Shown one piece after another: positions 43,342-52,083 of a DNA stretch of 64,000 nt. The position numbers were made by a program, and so were the translations under genes. Where the stretch lies: positions 1 to 64,000 of the forward strand of contig DGRE01000052.1 in assembly GCA_002389905.1 (NCBI GenBank). Direction: 5' to 3'. Source of the stretch: Hungatella sp. UBA4396 (GTDB taxonomy: Bacteria > Bacillota > Clostridia > Lachnospirales > Lachnospiraceae). Each line of letters opens with the position of its first letter. The stretch's first letter is position 1. A model generated the notes under the pieces. The model did no database searches, was not told where the DNA came from, and saw nothing but the letters and a program-made list of their open reading frames with translations.

Positions 43342-45242
43342 CCCTTTTGCATTTCCTTCCATTCCGCATTCTGGCGCTCCGTATCCAGGTATTCCTTTTT
43401 AAGCCTCCATATGACGGAATCACTGTCAATTCCCAGGCCTTTTCTAAGGAGGGATACATTGCCGTGTTCCACATAGGAGTCCGGCAGAGCAATGTTCATC
43501 ACTTTTACCTGGGGATAGTGTTCATGAATATATCCGGCAACGGCAAGGCCGTACCCGCCCTGAAGCACATTTTCCTCCATGGTCACAATAAGCCAATGTT
43601 TTTTTGCCAGCCTGTCCACCAGCTCCTTGTCAAAGGGCTTTACAAAACGGCCGTTAGCCAGGGTGCAGTTCCACCCCTCTGCCTTTAATTTCTCTCTCAC
43701 ATGCTCTCCAGTGCTCACCATGCTTCCCACAGCTAACAGTGCAATGTCACTTTCTTCATAGAGCATTTCCCCCTTGCCGTATTCAATGGGAGAACGGAAC
43801 TCTTTTAAGCCCTTGTAGGCCTCTCCTCTGGGGTAACGCAGGGCAAAGGGACCTCCATAAGACAAGGCAAATTTCAGGCCATCCATAAGCTCCCACATGT
43901 TTTTGGGCGCAAACACGCTCATATTGGGAATTGCTGATAAAAAAGACAGATCGAAAATACCCTGATGGGTTTCCCCGTCACTGCCCACAAGTCCGGCCCT
44001 GTCCACGGCAAAAACCACGGGCAGGTTCTGGATACAGACATCGTGGAGAATCTGGTCATAGCCTCTCTGTAAAAATGAGGAATAGACGGCCACCACCGGC
44101 TTTAAGCCTCCGGCTGCCATTCCTGCCGCAGAAGTTACTGCGTGTTCCTCCGCAATGCCCACGTCAAAAAAGCGGCCCGGATATGTGCGGGCAAACCGCT
44201 TTAATCCTGTTCCATCGGGCATGGCCGCTGTCACTGCCACAATGGTTTTATCCTCTTTTGCCAGACGACAGATTGTCTTTGAGAACACATCTGTATAGCT
44301 GGGATTTTTCTTCTCTTTTTTAAACTCTCCGGTGAGAATGTCAAATGGCTCCACTCCGTGAAATTTAGATGGATTTTTCTCCGCCGGAGCATATCCTCTT
44401 CCCTTTTGGGTGATCACATGAACCAGGACGGTGTGATCCAGCTTTCTGGCATCTCTTAAAGCCCTGGAAAGAGCCTTGATGTTGTGGCCGTCCACAGGAC
44501 CTAAATAGGTGATTCCCATGTTTTCAAACAGCATTCCGGGAATTAAAAGCTGCTTGATTCCGTTTTTGGTGCGGCTGATCTTTTCGATGAGCTGGTCGCC
44601 TACCGCCGGAATTCGGGACAGTATATTGGTCACATGCTTTTTTAAGTCCAGATAGCCTTCTCCAGTCCGGATGCTGTTTAAGTAGGTGGACATGCCGCCT
44701 ACGTTTTCTGAAATAGACATGTTGTTGTCGTTTAGAATGATGATGAAGTTCTTTTTCATCCTGGCCGCATTGTTAAGGGCCTCGTAGGCCATTCCTCCGG
44801 TCAGGGCACCGTCACCGATGACAGAGACGACAAAATGATCCTCTCCCAGCACATCCCTTGCCTGGGCAAGGCCCAGACCTGCAGAAACAGAAGTAGAGCT
44901 GTGTCCCGTATCAAAGGAGTCGCAGGGACTTTCCTTTCGTTTTGGGAAACCGCTCATACCGCCGTACTGGCGCAAATCATCAAAATCTTCTCTTCGGCCG
45001 CTGAGTATCTTATGGGTGTAGGACTGATGGCCCACATCCCAGATCACCTTATCTTTTGGAAGATCAAAGGCCAGATAAATGGCCATGGTCAGCTCTACAA
45101 CACCTAAATTGGAAGCCAGATGGCCTCCGGTCACACTTATTTTTTCTACTAAGAAATCCCGGATTTCCTGGCCTAAGATATGAAGCTCCTGTTTTGTCAG
45201 CTTTTTAATATCCTCAGGCCCGTTTATCAATTCCAGTATCAT
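43338..45242 (-). CDS. dxs: 1-deoxy-D-xylulose-5-phosphate synthase
   Basis: A protein of 634 residues, the usual length. Thiamine-diphosphate motif GDGALTGGMAYEALNNA, the DNNMSIS loop and the transketolase-type DRAGLVGSDGETHQG motif are present. It condenses pyruvate and glyceraldehyde-3-phosphate as the first step of the MEP isoprenoid pathway. It lies between ispA and tlyA with a 4-bp overlap to tlyA. Confidence 0.96.
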   Translation of the reverse strand: MILELINGPEDIKKLTKQELHILGQEIRDFLVEKISVTGGHLASNLGVVELTMAIYLAFDLPKDKVIWDVGHQSYTHKILSGRREDFDDLRQYGGMSGFPKRKESPCDSFDTGHSSTSVSAGLGLAQARDVLGEDHFVVSVIGDGALTGGMAYEALNNAARMKKNFIIILNDNNMSISENVGGMSTYLNSIRTGEGYLDLKKHVTNILSRIPAVGDQLIEKISRTKNGIKQLLIPGMLFENMGITYLGPVDGHNIKALSRALRDARKLDHTVLVHVITQKGRGYAPAEKNPSKFHGVEPFDILTGEFKKEKKNPSYTDVFSKTICRLAKEDKTIVAVTAAMPDGTGLKRFARTYPGRFFDVGIAEEHAVTSAAGMAAGGLKPVVAVYSSFLQRGYDQILHDVCIQNLPVVFAVDRAGLVGSDGETHQGIFDLSFLSAIPNMSVFAPKNMWELMDGLKFALSYGGPFALRYPRGEAYKGLKEFRSPIEYGKGEMLYEESDIALLAVGSMVSTGEHVREKLKAEGWNCTLANGRFVKPFDKELVDRLAKKHWLIVTMEENVLQGGYGLAVAGYIHEHYPQVKVMNIALPDSYVEHGNVSLLRKGLGIDSDSVIWRLKKEYLDTERQNAEWKEMQKG

Positions 45243-45257
45243 ATTTTAATCAGATCC

Positions 45258-46145
45258 TTACTTTTCACGGTTCACCAGCATGCGGATCAGGTCTTCCAGA
45301 AATTGATTCTTTCCGGAAAGTTCATGGAGGCAGGAAACCGCCTCTTCTGAAATCCTCTCCACATCCTGCTTTGCCTTATTCATGCCCTCAAGGGTTACAT
45401 AGGTGGTTTTATGGTTCTTTTCATCGCTGAGCACAGGCTTTCCAAGAACTCCTTCGTTACTGGTCACATCAAGGATATCATCCTGGATCTGGAAGGCCAG
45501 TCCAATGGCGGAAGCCATTTTTTCCACCAAATTTATTTCTTTTTCATCTGCCCTGCCAAGAATGGCTCCGATCACCATGGAGGCTTCTACAAGAGCTCCG
45601 GTTTTCAGACGGTAGATGAAGTCTAATTGTTCTCTGGAGACAGGTTTTCCGGACAGCTCTACATCCGCTGTTTGTCCGCCTATCATGCCGTAGATTCCTG
45701 TTTTTTCTGCCAGGATTCCCATACATCTGGCGATCAGGTCCGGGCGGTCTGTCATGGAAAGAGCTTTAGCTGCGGTTTCCATGGAATACATTAAAAGGCC
45801 GTCTCCGGCAAGCACTGCCATGTCGTAGCCAAACTTCACCCAGACAGTGGGAAGTCCACGGCGCAGGGTGTCATTATCCATACAAGGGAGGTCGTCGTGA
45901 ATCAGAGAAGAGGTATGAATCATCTCAATGGCCGCCATAAACGGTTCGATTTCTTTTCCCTCTCCTCCGAATAACCGGTAAGTTTCTTCCATCAGCATGG
46001 GGCGGAGTCTCTTCCCTCCTGCCCGGACGCTGTAATCCATGGCTGACAGAACAGTGGCCTGATGGCCTTCTACTGGGGGGAGGTATTTTTCTACTGCGTG
46101 AAAGACTTCCTCTGTTCTGGCATCCAGTATTTCTTTAAAGTTCAT
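45258..46145 (-). CDS. ispA: Farnesyl (polyprenyl) diphosphate synthase
   Basis: A protein of 295 residues. The first aspartate-rich motif DDLPCMDND is at about 84-92 with the bacterial two-residue insertion; the second is QIQDDILDV. GGKRLRP binds isopentenyl diphosphate. The start is taken at ATG 46145, as MNFKEIL is the usual family beginning; ATG 46157 is the alternative but sits too close to its GAGG. It overlaps the end of xseB. Confidence 0.94.
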   Translation of the reverse strand: MNFKEILDARTEEVFHAVEKYLPPVEGHQATVLSAMDYSVRAGGKRLRPMLMEETYRLFGGEGKEIEPFMAAIEMIHTSSLIHDDLPCMDNDTLRRGLPTVWVKFGYDMAVLAGDGLLMYSMETAAKALSMTDRPDLIARCMGILAEKTGIYGMIGGQTADVELSGKPVSREQLDFIYRLKTGALVEASMVIGAILGRADEKEINLVEKMASAIGLAFQIQDDILDVTSNEGVLGKPVLSDEKNHKTTYVTLEGMNKAKQDVERISEEAVSCLHELSGKNQFLEDLIRMLVNREK

Positions 46146-46347
46146 GATTTTCACCATTTTCCTCTATGACAATTATCTTTTTTTCTACTTTATCTATTTT
46201 TTCATTGCAGGATTTGACCAGCTTCATACCGGCCTCATAATATTGAAAGGCTTCCTCTAAAGAGCTTTCTCCGCCCTCCAGCTTGCGTATGATTTCTTCC
46301 AGGTCGCTGAATGTTTCCTCAATGGTTCTTTCTTTTTTTACTGCCAT
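46135..46347 (-). CDS. xseB: Exodeoxyribonuclease VII small subunit
   Basis: A protein of 70 residues with the family core TIEETFSDLEEIIRKLEGGESSLEEAFQYYEAGM. It forms exonuclease VII with XseA, whose gene is 13 bp upstream. Confidence 0.95.
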   Translation of the reverse strand: MAVKKERTIEETFSDLEEIIRKLEGGESSLEEAFQYYEAGMKLVKSCNEKIDKVEKKIIVIEENGENHEL

Positions 46348-46360
46348 GTATCATTTCTCC

Positions 46361-47656
46361 TCATTGGCCTGCTTTTTTGGGGGATGGGTTTTCGGGGGTG
46401 ATGCGGGAAACGACTGCATCGATGCTTCCATCCCGGATTCTCAGCCGGATTTCTTCTCCCGGTTTTATTTGCTTTACAGATTCTATGGGGCGGTGAGTTT
46501 CATCAGTTGCAAATCCATATCCGCCGCCAATCCGCTTTAGGGGGGAGTTGGCTTCCAGACGGCTGATGAAAAGCTCCAGTCTGTGCCTGTCCCGGACGGT
46601 TTGTTTTTCTATGAGGGTTTTTAGGCGGAGTTTTATTTCTGCCGCTCTGGTTCTGTCTGAGGCGGTTGTTGATAGGATGAGACTTCGAAGCTTTTCTTCT
46701 ATGTCGGCCAGGCGCTGGCGCTTTTCACGGAGCTGGCGGCCTGGATTGTAGAATTTTAGTTTTAGGTTGTACTGTTCTGTGCGGAAACGATAGCGCTCTA
46801 TTTTTCTGTCCATGGTTCTTGATAGGGTGTTTTTGTAGAGGGCTGTTTGTTCCTGGAATTGGTTATAGTCGAATACTGCCAGCTCTGCGGCTGCAGAGGG
46901 CGTGGGGGCCCGCATGTCTGCTACATAGTCGGATATTGTTACGTCTGTTTCGTGGCCTACGGCAGATATGACTGGAGTATTACAATTAAATATGGCTCTT
47001 GCTACGGTTTCTTCGTTAAATGCCCATAGGTCTTCGATGGAACCGCCGCCGCGGCCTATGATTAGGATATCGAGGTGCATCTGATCCAGGGTTTCGATGC
47101 CTTTTACGATGCTTTCCTTTGCCTGTTCGCCTTGGACTAAGGCTGGGTAGAGGAAAAGTTGAACGTAAGGGTTTCGTCTGGTTGAGATGTTTATGATGTC
47201 ACGGATTGCAGCTCCGGTGGAGGCTGTGACGATTCCTACGGTTTTTGCATACTTTGGGATGGGCTTTTTGTATTCTGGGGAGAACATTCCCATTTCTTCC
47301 AGTTCGTTTCGCAGTTTTTGGAATTTTTCGAATAAGTCTCCAAGGCCTTCCCGTGTGATTTCCTGAGCGTAGAGCTGGTATCTTCCGTCCCGCTCGTAGA
47401 CTTCTATGCTGCCTTTGGCGGTGATTTGCTGGCCTTCTTCCAGTTTGAATGTGAGACCTTTTCGGCTGCCGGCGAACATGACGGCTGTCATGGAGGAGGT
47501 TCCGTCTTTTAAGGTGAAATAGATGTGGCCGGAGGTGTGGTATTTACAGTTGGACACCTCGCCTTTGACGGAAATCCGGTTCAGGGCAAAATCCTGGGCA
47601 AACATGTTTTTGATGTAGGCATTGACCTGGGAAACGGAGTATACACCGGCTGCCAT
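46361..47656 (-). CDS. xseA: Exodeoxyribonuclease VII large subunit
   Basis: A protein of 431 residues: N-terminal OB fold (ISVKGEVSNCKYHTSGHIYFTLKD), catalytic core with VGIVTASTGAAIRDI, LIIGRGGGSIEDLWAFN and SAVGHETDVTISDYVADMRAPTPSAAAEL, and a long coiled coil. It degrades single-stranded DNA in both directions. It starts 1 bp after the nusB stop. Confidence 0.95.
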   Translation of the reverse strand: MAAGVYSVSQVNAYIKNMFAQDFALNRISVKGEVSNCKYHTSGHIYFTLKDGTSSMTAVMFAGSRKGLTFKLEEGQQITAKGSIEVYERDGRYQLYAQEITREGLGDLFEKFQKLRNELEEMGMFSPEYKKPIPKYAKTVGIVTASTGAAIRDIINISTRRNPYVQLFLYPALVQGEQAKESIVKGIETLDQMHLDILIIGRGGGSIEDLWAFNEETVARAIFNCNTPVISAVGHETDVTISDYVADMRAPTPSAAAELAVFDYNQFQEQTALYKNTLSRTMDRKIERYRFRTEQYNLKLKFYNPGRQLREKRQRLADIEEKLRSLILSTTASDRTRAAEIKLRLKTLIEKQTVRDRHRLELFISRLEANSPLKRIGGGYGFATDETHRPIESVKQIKPGEEIRLRIRDGSIDAVVSRITPENPSPKKAGQ

Positions 47657-47657
47657 G

Positions 47658-48101
47658 TTACACCAGCTTTGCTAAAACTCCGTTGATGAATGCGGGAGCG
47701 TCGTCTCGGCCGTATTTTTTTGCCAGTTCTACGGCTTCGTTGATGGCTACTTTTTCTGGGACGGTTTCGTCGAATAATATCTCATACAGGGCGAGGCGGA
47801 GGATGATGAGTTCTGCTTTTCCCATACGCTTTGTTTTCCAGCCTTCGGCTACCTCGTCGATTTTTGCGTCGAGTTCGGGGATTTTCTGGCTGATGGATTG
47901 GGTTCTTTCTATTAAATAGGTGATGTTTTCTTCACTCATGGTGACATCGTGGATGATTTCTTCTTTGCCTTCTGGGGTTGTGTCGTCTTGGCTGGGGGAT
48001 TCGAAATATTGGGTTAGTTGAGCATTCTTTTCTTCTGTTGGGTGGAAATCTATGCAGAAAAGCATTTTGAAGCAGTGTTCGCGTAGTTTACTTCTGGTCA
48101 T
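47658..48101 (-). CDS. nusB: Transcription antitermination factor NusB
   Basis: A protein of 147 residues from ATG 48101 behind AGGAGG; a longer frame to 48137 runs through that site. SKLREHCFKMLF, the helical bundle and KVAINEAVELAKKYG...FINGVLAKL are the NusB signatures. It acts with NusA/E/G in rRNA antitermination. First gene of the long housekeeping run; no convincing promoter was found in the 289 bp upstream, which are mostly element B. Confidence 0.94.
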   Translation of the reverse strand: MTRSKLREHCFKMLFCIDFHPTEEKNAQLTQYFESPSQDDTTPEGKEEIIHDVTMSEENITYLIERTQSISQKIPELDAKIDEVAEGWKTKRMGKAELIILRLALYEILFDETVPEKVAINEAVELAKKYGRDDAPAFINGVLAKLV

Positions 48102-48189
48102 TTGGTAATGTCCTCCTGGTTTATCGTAAGGCCGCATTTTTTTAGGGGCGGCGGGTGGTGCAAGGGATTAAAAGATTAAGTTTGATGGT

Positions 48190-48345
48190 GCGGGGTTTAA
48201 GTCCGCAGTGCAAGCCATCGAATCCTGCGGATTCGATGGCTCACGGGCGTTCGCCCTATGAAACAGGACGTAAACAAATTTTCTTATGTGCAAGCACAAC
48301 GAAAATTTGTTTACGTCCTGTTTCGCACTGCTCATCGCTTTCGTG
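48190..48345. repeat. Composite hairpin element B
   Basis: Three hairpins with the design of element A. 48213-48241: AGCCATCGAATCC / GGATTCGATGGCT around TGC. 48245-48256: GGGC-GTTC-GCCC. 48261-48323: a perfect 23-bp stem, outer arm beginning AAACAGGACG, capped by TGTGC-AA-GCACA. Read on the minus strand it follows the 2-hydroxyacid dehydrogenase gene and may terminate it. The heptamer GTGCAAG occurs three times at 48153-48294. Confidence 0.8.
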
Positions 48346-48390
48346 AATATTATACCTTACCCACCTTCTTTATACAATAGAAAGTATATT

Positions 48391-49287
48391 TTATTCACCT
48401 AAAAACTTCCTTATATTCTCAATCACCTTCTTACTCAATATCTCAAACGCTTGCCTTGTCCTTCCAGCCGACGCATTCACACAGAACACTCCCGAGTGCT
48501 TTGCCAATTCTCCCGTAGCATCTCCAATTGCACCTTCCGTATCACAAGCAAACCAATTATTCCCGCTATCCAGCCACTTCTTCAAATCTTCCGCCTCAAA
48601 CGCCGGGCCGATGGAGGTGTTAAATAAAATCTTCCCATTCCCCAGCTTCTTAAACTCTTCTTCATGAAGCAATATTACATTTTTGTTCAAACAGGTAAAT
48701 ACTACCTCGTTATATTCCAGCAGCTCATGCAGAGGACGGTATTTCATCCCCTTTTCTTCATATTCTGTTTTCCTGCTTCTGCTGTAATAGGAAACATCGG
48801 CTCCCATGAACTTTAATGCATCTGCTATCATACCGCCGGAAACGCCCATTCCTACAATTCCCGCCTTCAGACCGGTAATTTCCACCGGGATATCTTTCCA
48901 CATGGGTCTGTCATAGCCGTGGAGGAAGCGGACCAGTTCGCAGATTGCATATTCCACAACTCCCACATCACCGTAATCCCTGACTCCGTAAACTGTGATT
49001 CCATGTTCTTCCGCATATGCAATGTCCACATTGGCACTTTCCTTTGCATAAAGGCTGCAGCACATTCCTACATATTTTATATTAGGACATGTCTCCAGTA
49101 CATGGCGGCTGATTCTGGAAGTGTAGCTGAGAAGCACTCCGTCGGCATCTCCGATTCTTCTTATGATCTCTTCATCATCAGCAGGGATGTCCTCATATAA
49201 CACTACCTCTCTGGCGTAATGAAACAGCTCTTTTTCCGCCTCTTTTACCAGACTAACGGGTTCAATTGCAACTAATTTATTAAACAT
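48391..49287 (-). CDS. NAD-dependent 2-hydroxyacid dehydrogenase family protein
   Basis: A protein of 298 residues, D-isomer-specific 2-hydroxyacid dehydrogenase fold. The nucleotide-binding glycine motif is GIVGMGVSGGMIADAL, followed by FNTSIGPAFEAEDL and a C-terminal NASAGRTRQAFEI; Arg/Glu/His catalytic positions are less standard than in lactate or phosphoglycerate dehydrogenases (no clear HxxG histidine), so the reaction is uncertain. It follows the aspartate-dehydrogenase-like gene by 12 bp and shares its promoter. Confidence 0.8.
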   Translation of the reverse strand: MFNKLVAIEPVSLVKEAEKELFHYAREVVLYEDIPADDEEIIRRIGDADGVLLSYTSRISRHVLETCPNIKYVGMCCSLYAKESANVDIAYAEEHGITVYGVRDYGDVGVVEYAICELVRFLHGYDRPMWKDIPVEITGLKAGIVGMGVSGGMIADALKFMGADVSYYSRSRKTEYEEKGMKYRPLHELLEYNEVVFTCLNKNVILLHEEEFKKLGNGKILFNTSIGPAFEAEDLKKWLDSGNNWFACDTEGAIGDATGELAKHSGVFCVNASAGRTRQAFEILSKKVIENIRKFLGE

Positions 49288-49299
49288 TCCATAACCTCC

Positions 49300-50082
49300 T
49301 TAAAATACAATGGGGGAAACAATATTCTGTAATACTGCCACAACACTCCAGCCTGCGATTTCACTGGTGCTGGAGTATATGTCCACAACAGCCTTGATGC
49401 CTTCCATTTCCGCAGTGATCCTGTGGTCATCCCCGATCATTCCGGGAACGCTGTTGACGGTGACCTTTGTATTCTCCGGGCCATTGGTTGCCAAAGAGGC
49501 AGCTACCGCCACATTGACCTTGGTAGGAAGCAGTTCAATGGCGCCTTTGGCATTTCCATCAAACACTGTGGTGCTTTCCTCATCAGTCATCAGGCGCTCT
49601 TCAAAAAGAGGCGTATATTTCAAAGCCTGAGGCCCTTTCCAGGTATCAAATCTGGTGGAGGCGCCCATTAAGGTGACGGTGCGGAGCACGTCAAAACCGC
49701 CTATGGCTCCGGAAGCCAGATATACCCTGGTTCCATGGGTTGCCGCTGTTTCCTTTACTTTTTCATAAAATGCTCCATCGGCAAATGCACCGATGGACAG
49801 CACAATCAGATTAGAGCCATTTGACAGGATCTTTTCTGCCATGGTTTTCACCGCTTCCACAGATGCGGCCTCCGCAACATAATCCGGCTTTAATTCCAGC
49901 AGTTCTTCTATGGTTTCACAGGCTCTGCAGCCGCTTCCAGCTTCCAAAGCATCTGTTTTCTCCCGGCTTCTTCCTACAATTCCCACCAGCTCATATTCCG
50001 GCAGCAAGCCTTCCTTCCATGCCCTGACAACAATTTCTCCCAAATATCCGTTTCCTATCATTCCCAGTTTCAGCTTACTCAT
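49300..50082 (-). CDS. L-aspartate dehydrogenase-like protein
   Basis: A protein of 260 residues from ATG 50082 behind AAAGGAGG. An N-terminal Rossmann fold (KLGMIGNGYLGEIVVRAW) is joined to a DUF108-type catalytic domain (VYLASGAIGGFDVLRT, FDGNAKGAIELLPTKVNVAVAASLA). NadX-type enzymes oxidise L-aspartate to iminoaspartate with NAD(P). The usual NAD-synthesis partners nadA and nadC are not adjacent; its neighbour is a hydroxyacid dehydrogenase. The pair may interconvert a 2-amino acid, its 2-oxo acid and 2-hydroxy acid; this is inference. Confidence 0.83.
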   Translation of the reverse strand: MSKLKLGMIGNGYLGEIVVRAWKEGLLPEYELVGIVGRSREKTDALEAGSGCRACETIEELLELKPDYVAEAASVEAVKTMAEKILSNGSNLIVLSIGAFADGAFYEKVKETAATHGTRVYLASGAIGGFDVLRTVTLMGASTRFDTWKGPQALKYTPLFEERLMTDEESTTVFDGNAKGAIELLPTKVNVAVAASLATNGPENTKVTVNSVPGMIGDDHRITAEMEGIKAVVDIYSSTSEIAGWSVVAVLQNIVSPIVF

Positions 50083-50116
50083 GACAGCCTCCTTTTTCTT
50101 TAAACATTTAACTTTC

Positions 50117-50145
50117 ATTATAAGTCTTGTCTCATTGTATTACAA
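50117..50145 (-). promoter_or_regulatory. Predicted promoter of the two-dehydrogenase unit
   Basis: Minus strand TTGTAA (50140-50145), a 17-nt spacer, TATAAT (50117-50122), about 30 nt before the start. Confidence 0.65.
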
Positions 50146-50155
50146 GAGCAATTCC

Positions 50156-50197
50156 AAAAGAAAAGCGGAGAGCGACTTTTTAGGTCTGCTCTCCGCT
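50156..50197 (-). terminator. Terminator of the Asp23-family gene
   Basis: AGCGGAGAGC / GCTCTCCGCT 10-bp stem (50164-50173, 50188-50197) followed on the minus strand by TTTTCTTTT. Confidence 0.8.
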
Positions 50198-50212
50198 GTG
50201 GGATTTTCATAT

Positions 50213-50599
50213 CTACTTGTTTTCTTCCAGGGCAACTCCGGCAATCTTGATGTTTACATCCAGAACCGTTAAGCCTGTCATGTTCTCAATGGCATTCTGA
50301 ACCTTTTCCTGTACCTTTTCACTGACAGTAGGTATGCTGTAACCGTATTTGATGTTTAAGGATAAATCCACAGAAACATGCTCTTCTGTCAGTTCCACCT
50401 TCACACCCTTGGATAAATTCTTCATACCCAGCTTTGCAACCAGCTCATTGGTAATATTGCCTGCCATGGAATCCACGCCTTCCACTTCGGTTGCAGCCAG
50501 ACCTGCGATAATAGCCACCACATCGTCTGCAATCTGCACTTCACCGATTTTATCTTTTTCATATACCTTGTGAGTATTTCTGCTTTCCACTTCTGCCAC
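50213..50599 (-). CDS. Asp23/Gls24 family envelope protein (YqhY-like)
   Basis: A protein of 128 residues from GTG 50599, which has GGAGGG 6 nt before it; ATG 50635 lies at the predicted transcription start and is excluded. The body IGEVQIADDVVAIIAGLAATEVEGV and VDLSLNIKYGYSIPTV are Asp23-family. Relatives sit near the accBC genes in Bacillus and affect fatty-acid synthesis balance; accBC is absent here. It has its own promoter and terminator between spoIIIAH and the dehydrogenases. Confidence 0.88.
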   Translation of the reverse strand: MAEVESRNTHKVYEKDKIGEVQIADDVVAIIAGLAATEVEGVDSMAGNITNELVAKLGMKNLSKGVKVELTEEHVSVDLSLNIKYGYSIPTVSEKVQEKVQNAIENMTGLTVLDVNIKIAGVALEENK

Positions 50600-50641
50600 A
50601 GCGATTCCCTCCTGCACTAATATTGTGTATACCATGGAATC

Positions 50642-50670
50642 ATTATAGCAAAATCAGCGGTTGTTTGCAA
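50642..50670 (-). promoter_or_regulatory. Promoter of the Asp23-family gene
   Basis: Minus strand TTGCAA (50665-50670), a 17-nt spacer, TATAAT (50642-50647). Confidence 0.65.
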
Positions 50671-50677
50671 AGGATTT

Positions 50678-51445
50678 TTACTCTTCCAGCTTCATCAGGG
50701 TAATGACGATATTTTCTGCCCCTACCTCGGCTTTTCTCTTTACGATGTCCTCAATCTGGGCTCTTTGAGGATCAGTAATGCTGGTGGCATTGATGACTAC
50801 ATCCACTTTCCCGCCTGAAATGCTGACTACAGGATCTGCAAAGCCCTTGGCAAGAAGAAGGGTTTCCGCTGCATTTTCTTTTTCGGAAATAGCCGTCATG
50901 TCAATCATTTCCTGTATGGCCTGCTGTTTGGCAGACTCCTCCAGGTTCGTATTGTTGATGATGTTCATTAAGGCTTCCTTATTTCTGGCTCTTACCTGTT
51001 CCCGGCTCAACTGGACGCTGGATATGTAATCTGACACATTCATTCCGCTGGTAAGAACTGCCTCTCCCGGATTGTCAAGTCCTGCCTGAGGTGTATTGCC
51101 TCCTGCTTCCCCTTCCTGAGCCTCAGAAGACTCTGCTGCTGCAAGCTGGTCAATGTCCTCTGCATCCTGGTCAAGACTTGCAATATCCTGGCTCACATCG
51201 CTTCCTGTAATTGCCTGGTTCTCCGCCAAAATATCTTCTTCAGAAATGTCCGTCATTCCTGCTTCATAAACATCTGTTGCGGAAGCCAGTTCCTGCTTTC
51301 CGGCATAATTTAAATATCCGGCAGCAGCTATCATAACGGCCAGCGTAGTAATGATAATCTGGTTTCTTCGGAACAGTTTCTTCATATCCATCTTCTTTGG
51401 GATTTTTGGGACTTTAGGTTCCTTGCTTGTTTTCCAACTTCTCAT
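50678..51445 (-). CDS. spoIIIAH: Stage III sporulation protein AH
   Basis: A protein of 255 residues: one membrane helix at about 30-48 (QIIITTLAVMIAAAGYLNYAG), an acidic linker and a C-terminal domain (VRARNKEALMNIINNTNLEE to VDVVINATSITDPQRAQIEDIV) related to EscJ/PrgK secretion rings. In the mother-cell membrane it binds forespore SpoIIQ to form the feeding channel. Last gene of the operon. Confidence 0.95.
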   Translation of the reverse strand: MRSWKTSKEPKVPKIPKKMDMKKLFRRNQIIITTLAVMIAAAGYLNYAGKQELASATDVYEAGMTDISEEDILAENQAITGSDVSQDIASLDQDAEDIDQLAAAESSEAQEGEAGGNTPQAGLDNPGEAVLTSGMNVSDYISSVQLSREQVRARNKEALMNIINNTNLEESAKQQAIQEMIDMTAISEKENAAETLLLAKGFADPVVSISGGKVDVVINATSITDPQRAQIEDIVKRKAEVGAENIVITLMKLEE

Positions 51446-51459
51446 ACCGACACTCCTTT

Positions 51460-52083
51460 TTATTCCACCCTCTTTAATACTTTTATTTTATGTGGGGGCA
51501 GGTTAAATAATGCTTCCATGGCACTGGAAATTTCAGCTTTTACCGTAGGACTGCCTCCGCCCTGGGCACTGATGACGATTCCTTCTATTTCCGGTCGTAT
51601 CTCCTTCTCCACAATGGGAGCTGTATTTTCTCCTGATCCGGTCAAAATGGTGCTTTCCTGCTGTTCTGAGCTGGTGATCTTTCTGGTCCCCCCCGAGCTG
51701 TCTTTTTCGTCTGTAGAAGAATCCGAACTGTTTTTATCAACCCGAAGCACCTTTTCCTCTGAGGATTTCAGCACGATCATCACTTCTGCCTGACCCACCC
51801 CTTCCACAGTTTTTAAGATCTTTTTCACCCTGTCCTCCAACTGCTCCTCATAAGTCCGGCCTGCTGCTGCCGCCACAGCCATTTCCCCCTCTTCCAGTTC
51901 CCCTGCAAGTCCATGGGCCATGGTTGGATTGTGGTTTTCTGCTGCCGTCTCCTGCTTCCCGTTCAAAACCGGTCCTGTAGGAAATGTAAGGATCAGGATT
52001 ATCATTCCAACCGCCAGCAGGATCAGCCACTTATCCTTTCCCATCTTCCACTTGAATTTCAATATCCTGTTCCTCCAAATCAT
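51460..52083 (-). CDS. spoIIIAG: Stage III sporulation protein AG
   Basis: A protein of 207 residues from ATG 52083, after AAGGAGG at a long spacing of about 13; ATG 52044 is an alternative. One membrane helix (WLILLAVGMIILILTF) precedes a ring-forming domain (LEDRVKKILKTVEGVGQAEVMIVLKSS, GIVISAQGGGSPTVKAEIS). It forms a large channel ring in the mother-cell membrane. The coding region overlaps spoIIIAF by about 50 bp. Confidence 0.92.
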   Translation of the reverse strand: MIWRNRILKFKWKMGKDKWLILLAVGMIILILTFPTGPVLNGKQETAAENHNPTMAHGLAGELEEGEMAVAAAAGRTYEEQLEDRVKKILKTVEGVGQAEVMIVLKSSEEKVLRVDKNSSDSSTDEKDSSGGTRKITSSEQQESTILTGSGENTAPIVEKEIRPEIEGIVISAQGGGSPTVKAEISSAMEALFNLPPHKIKVLKRVE

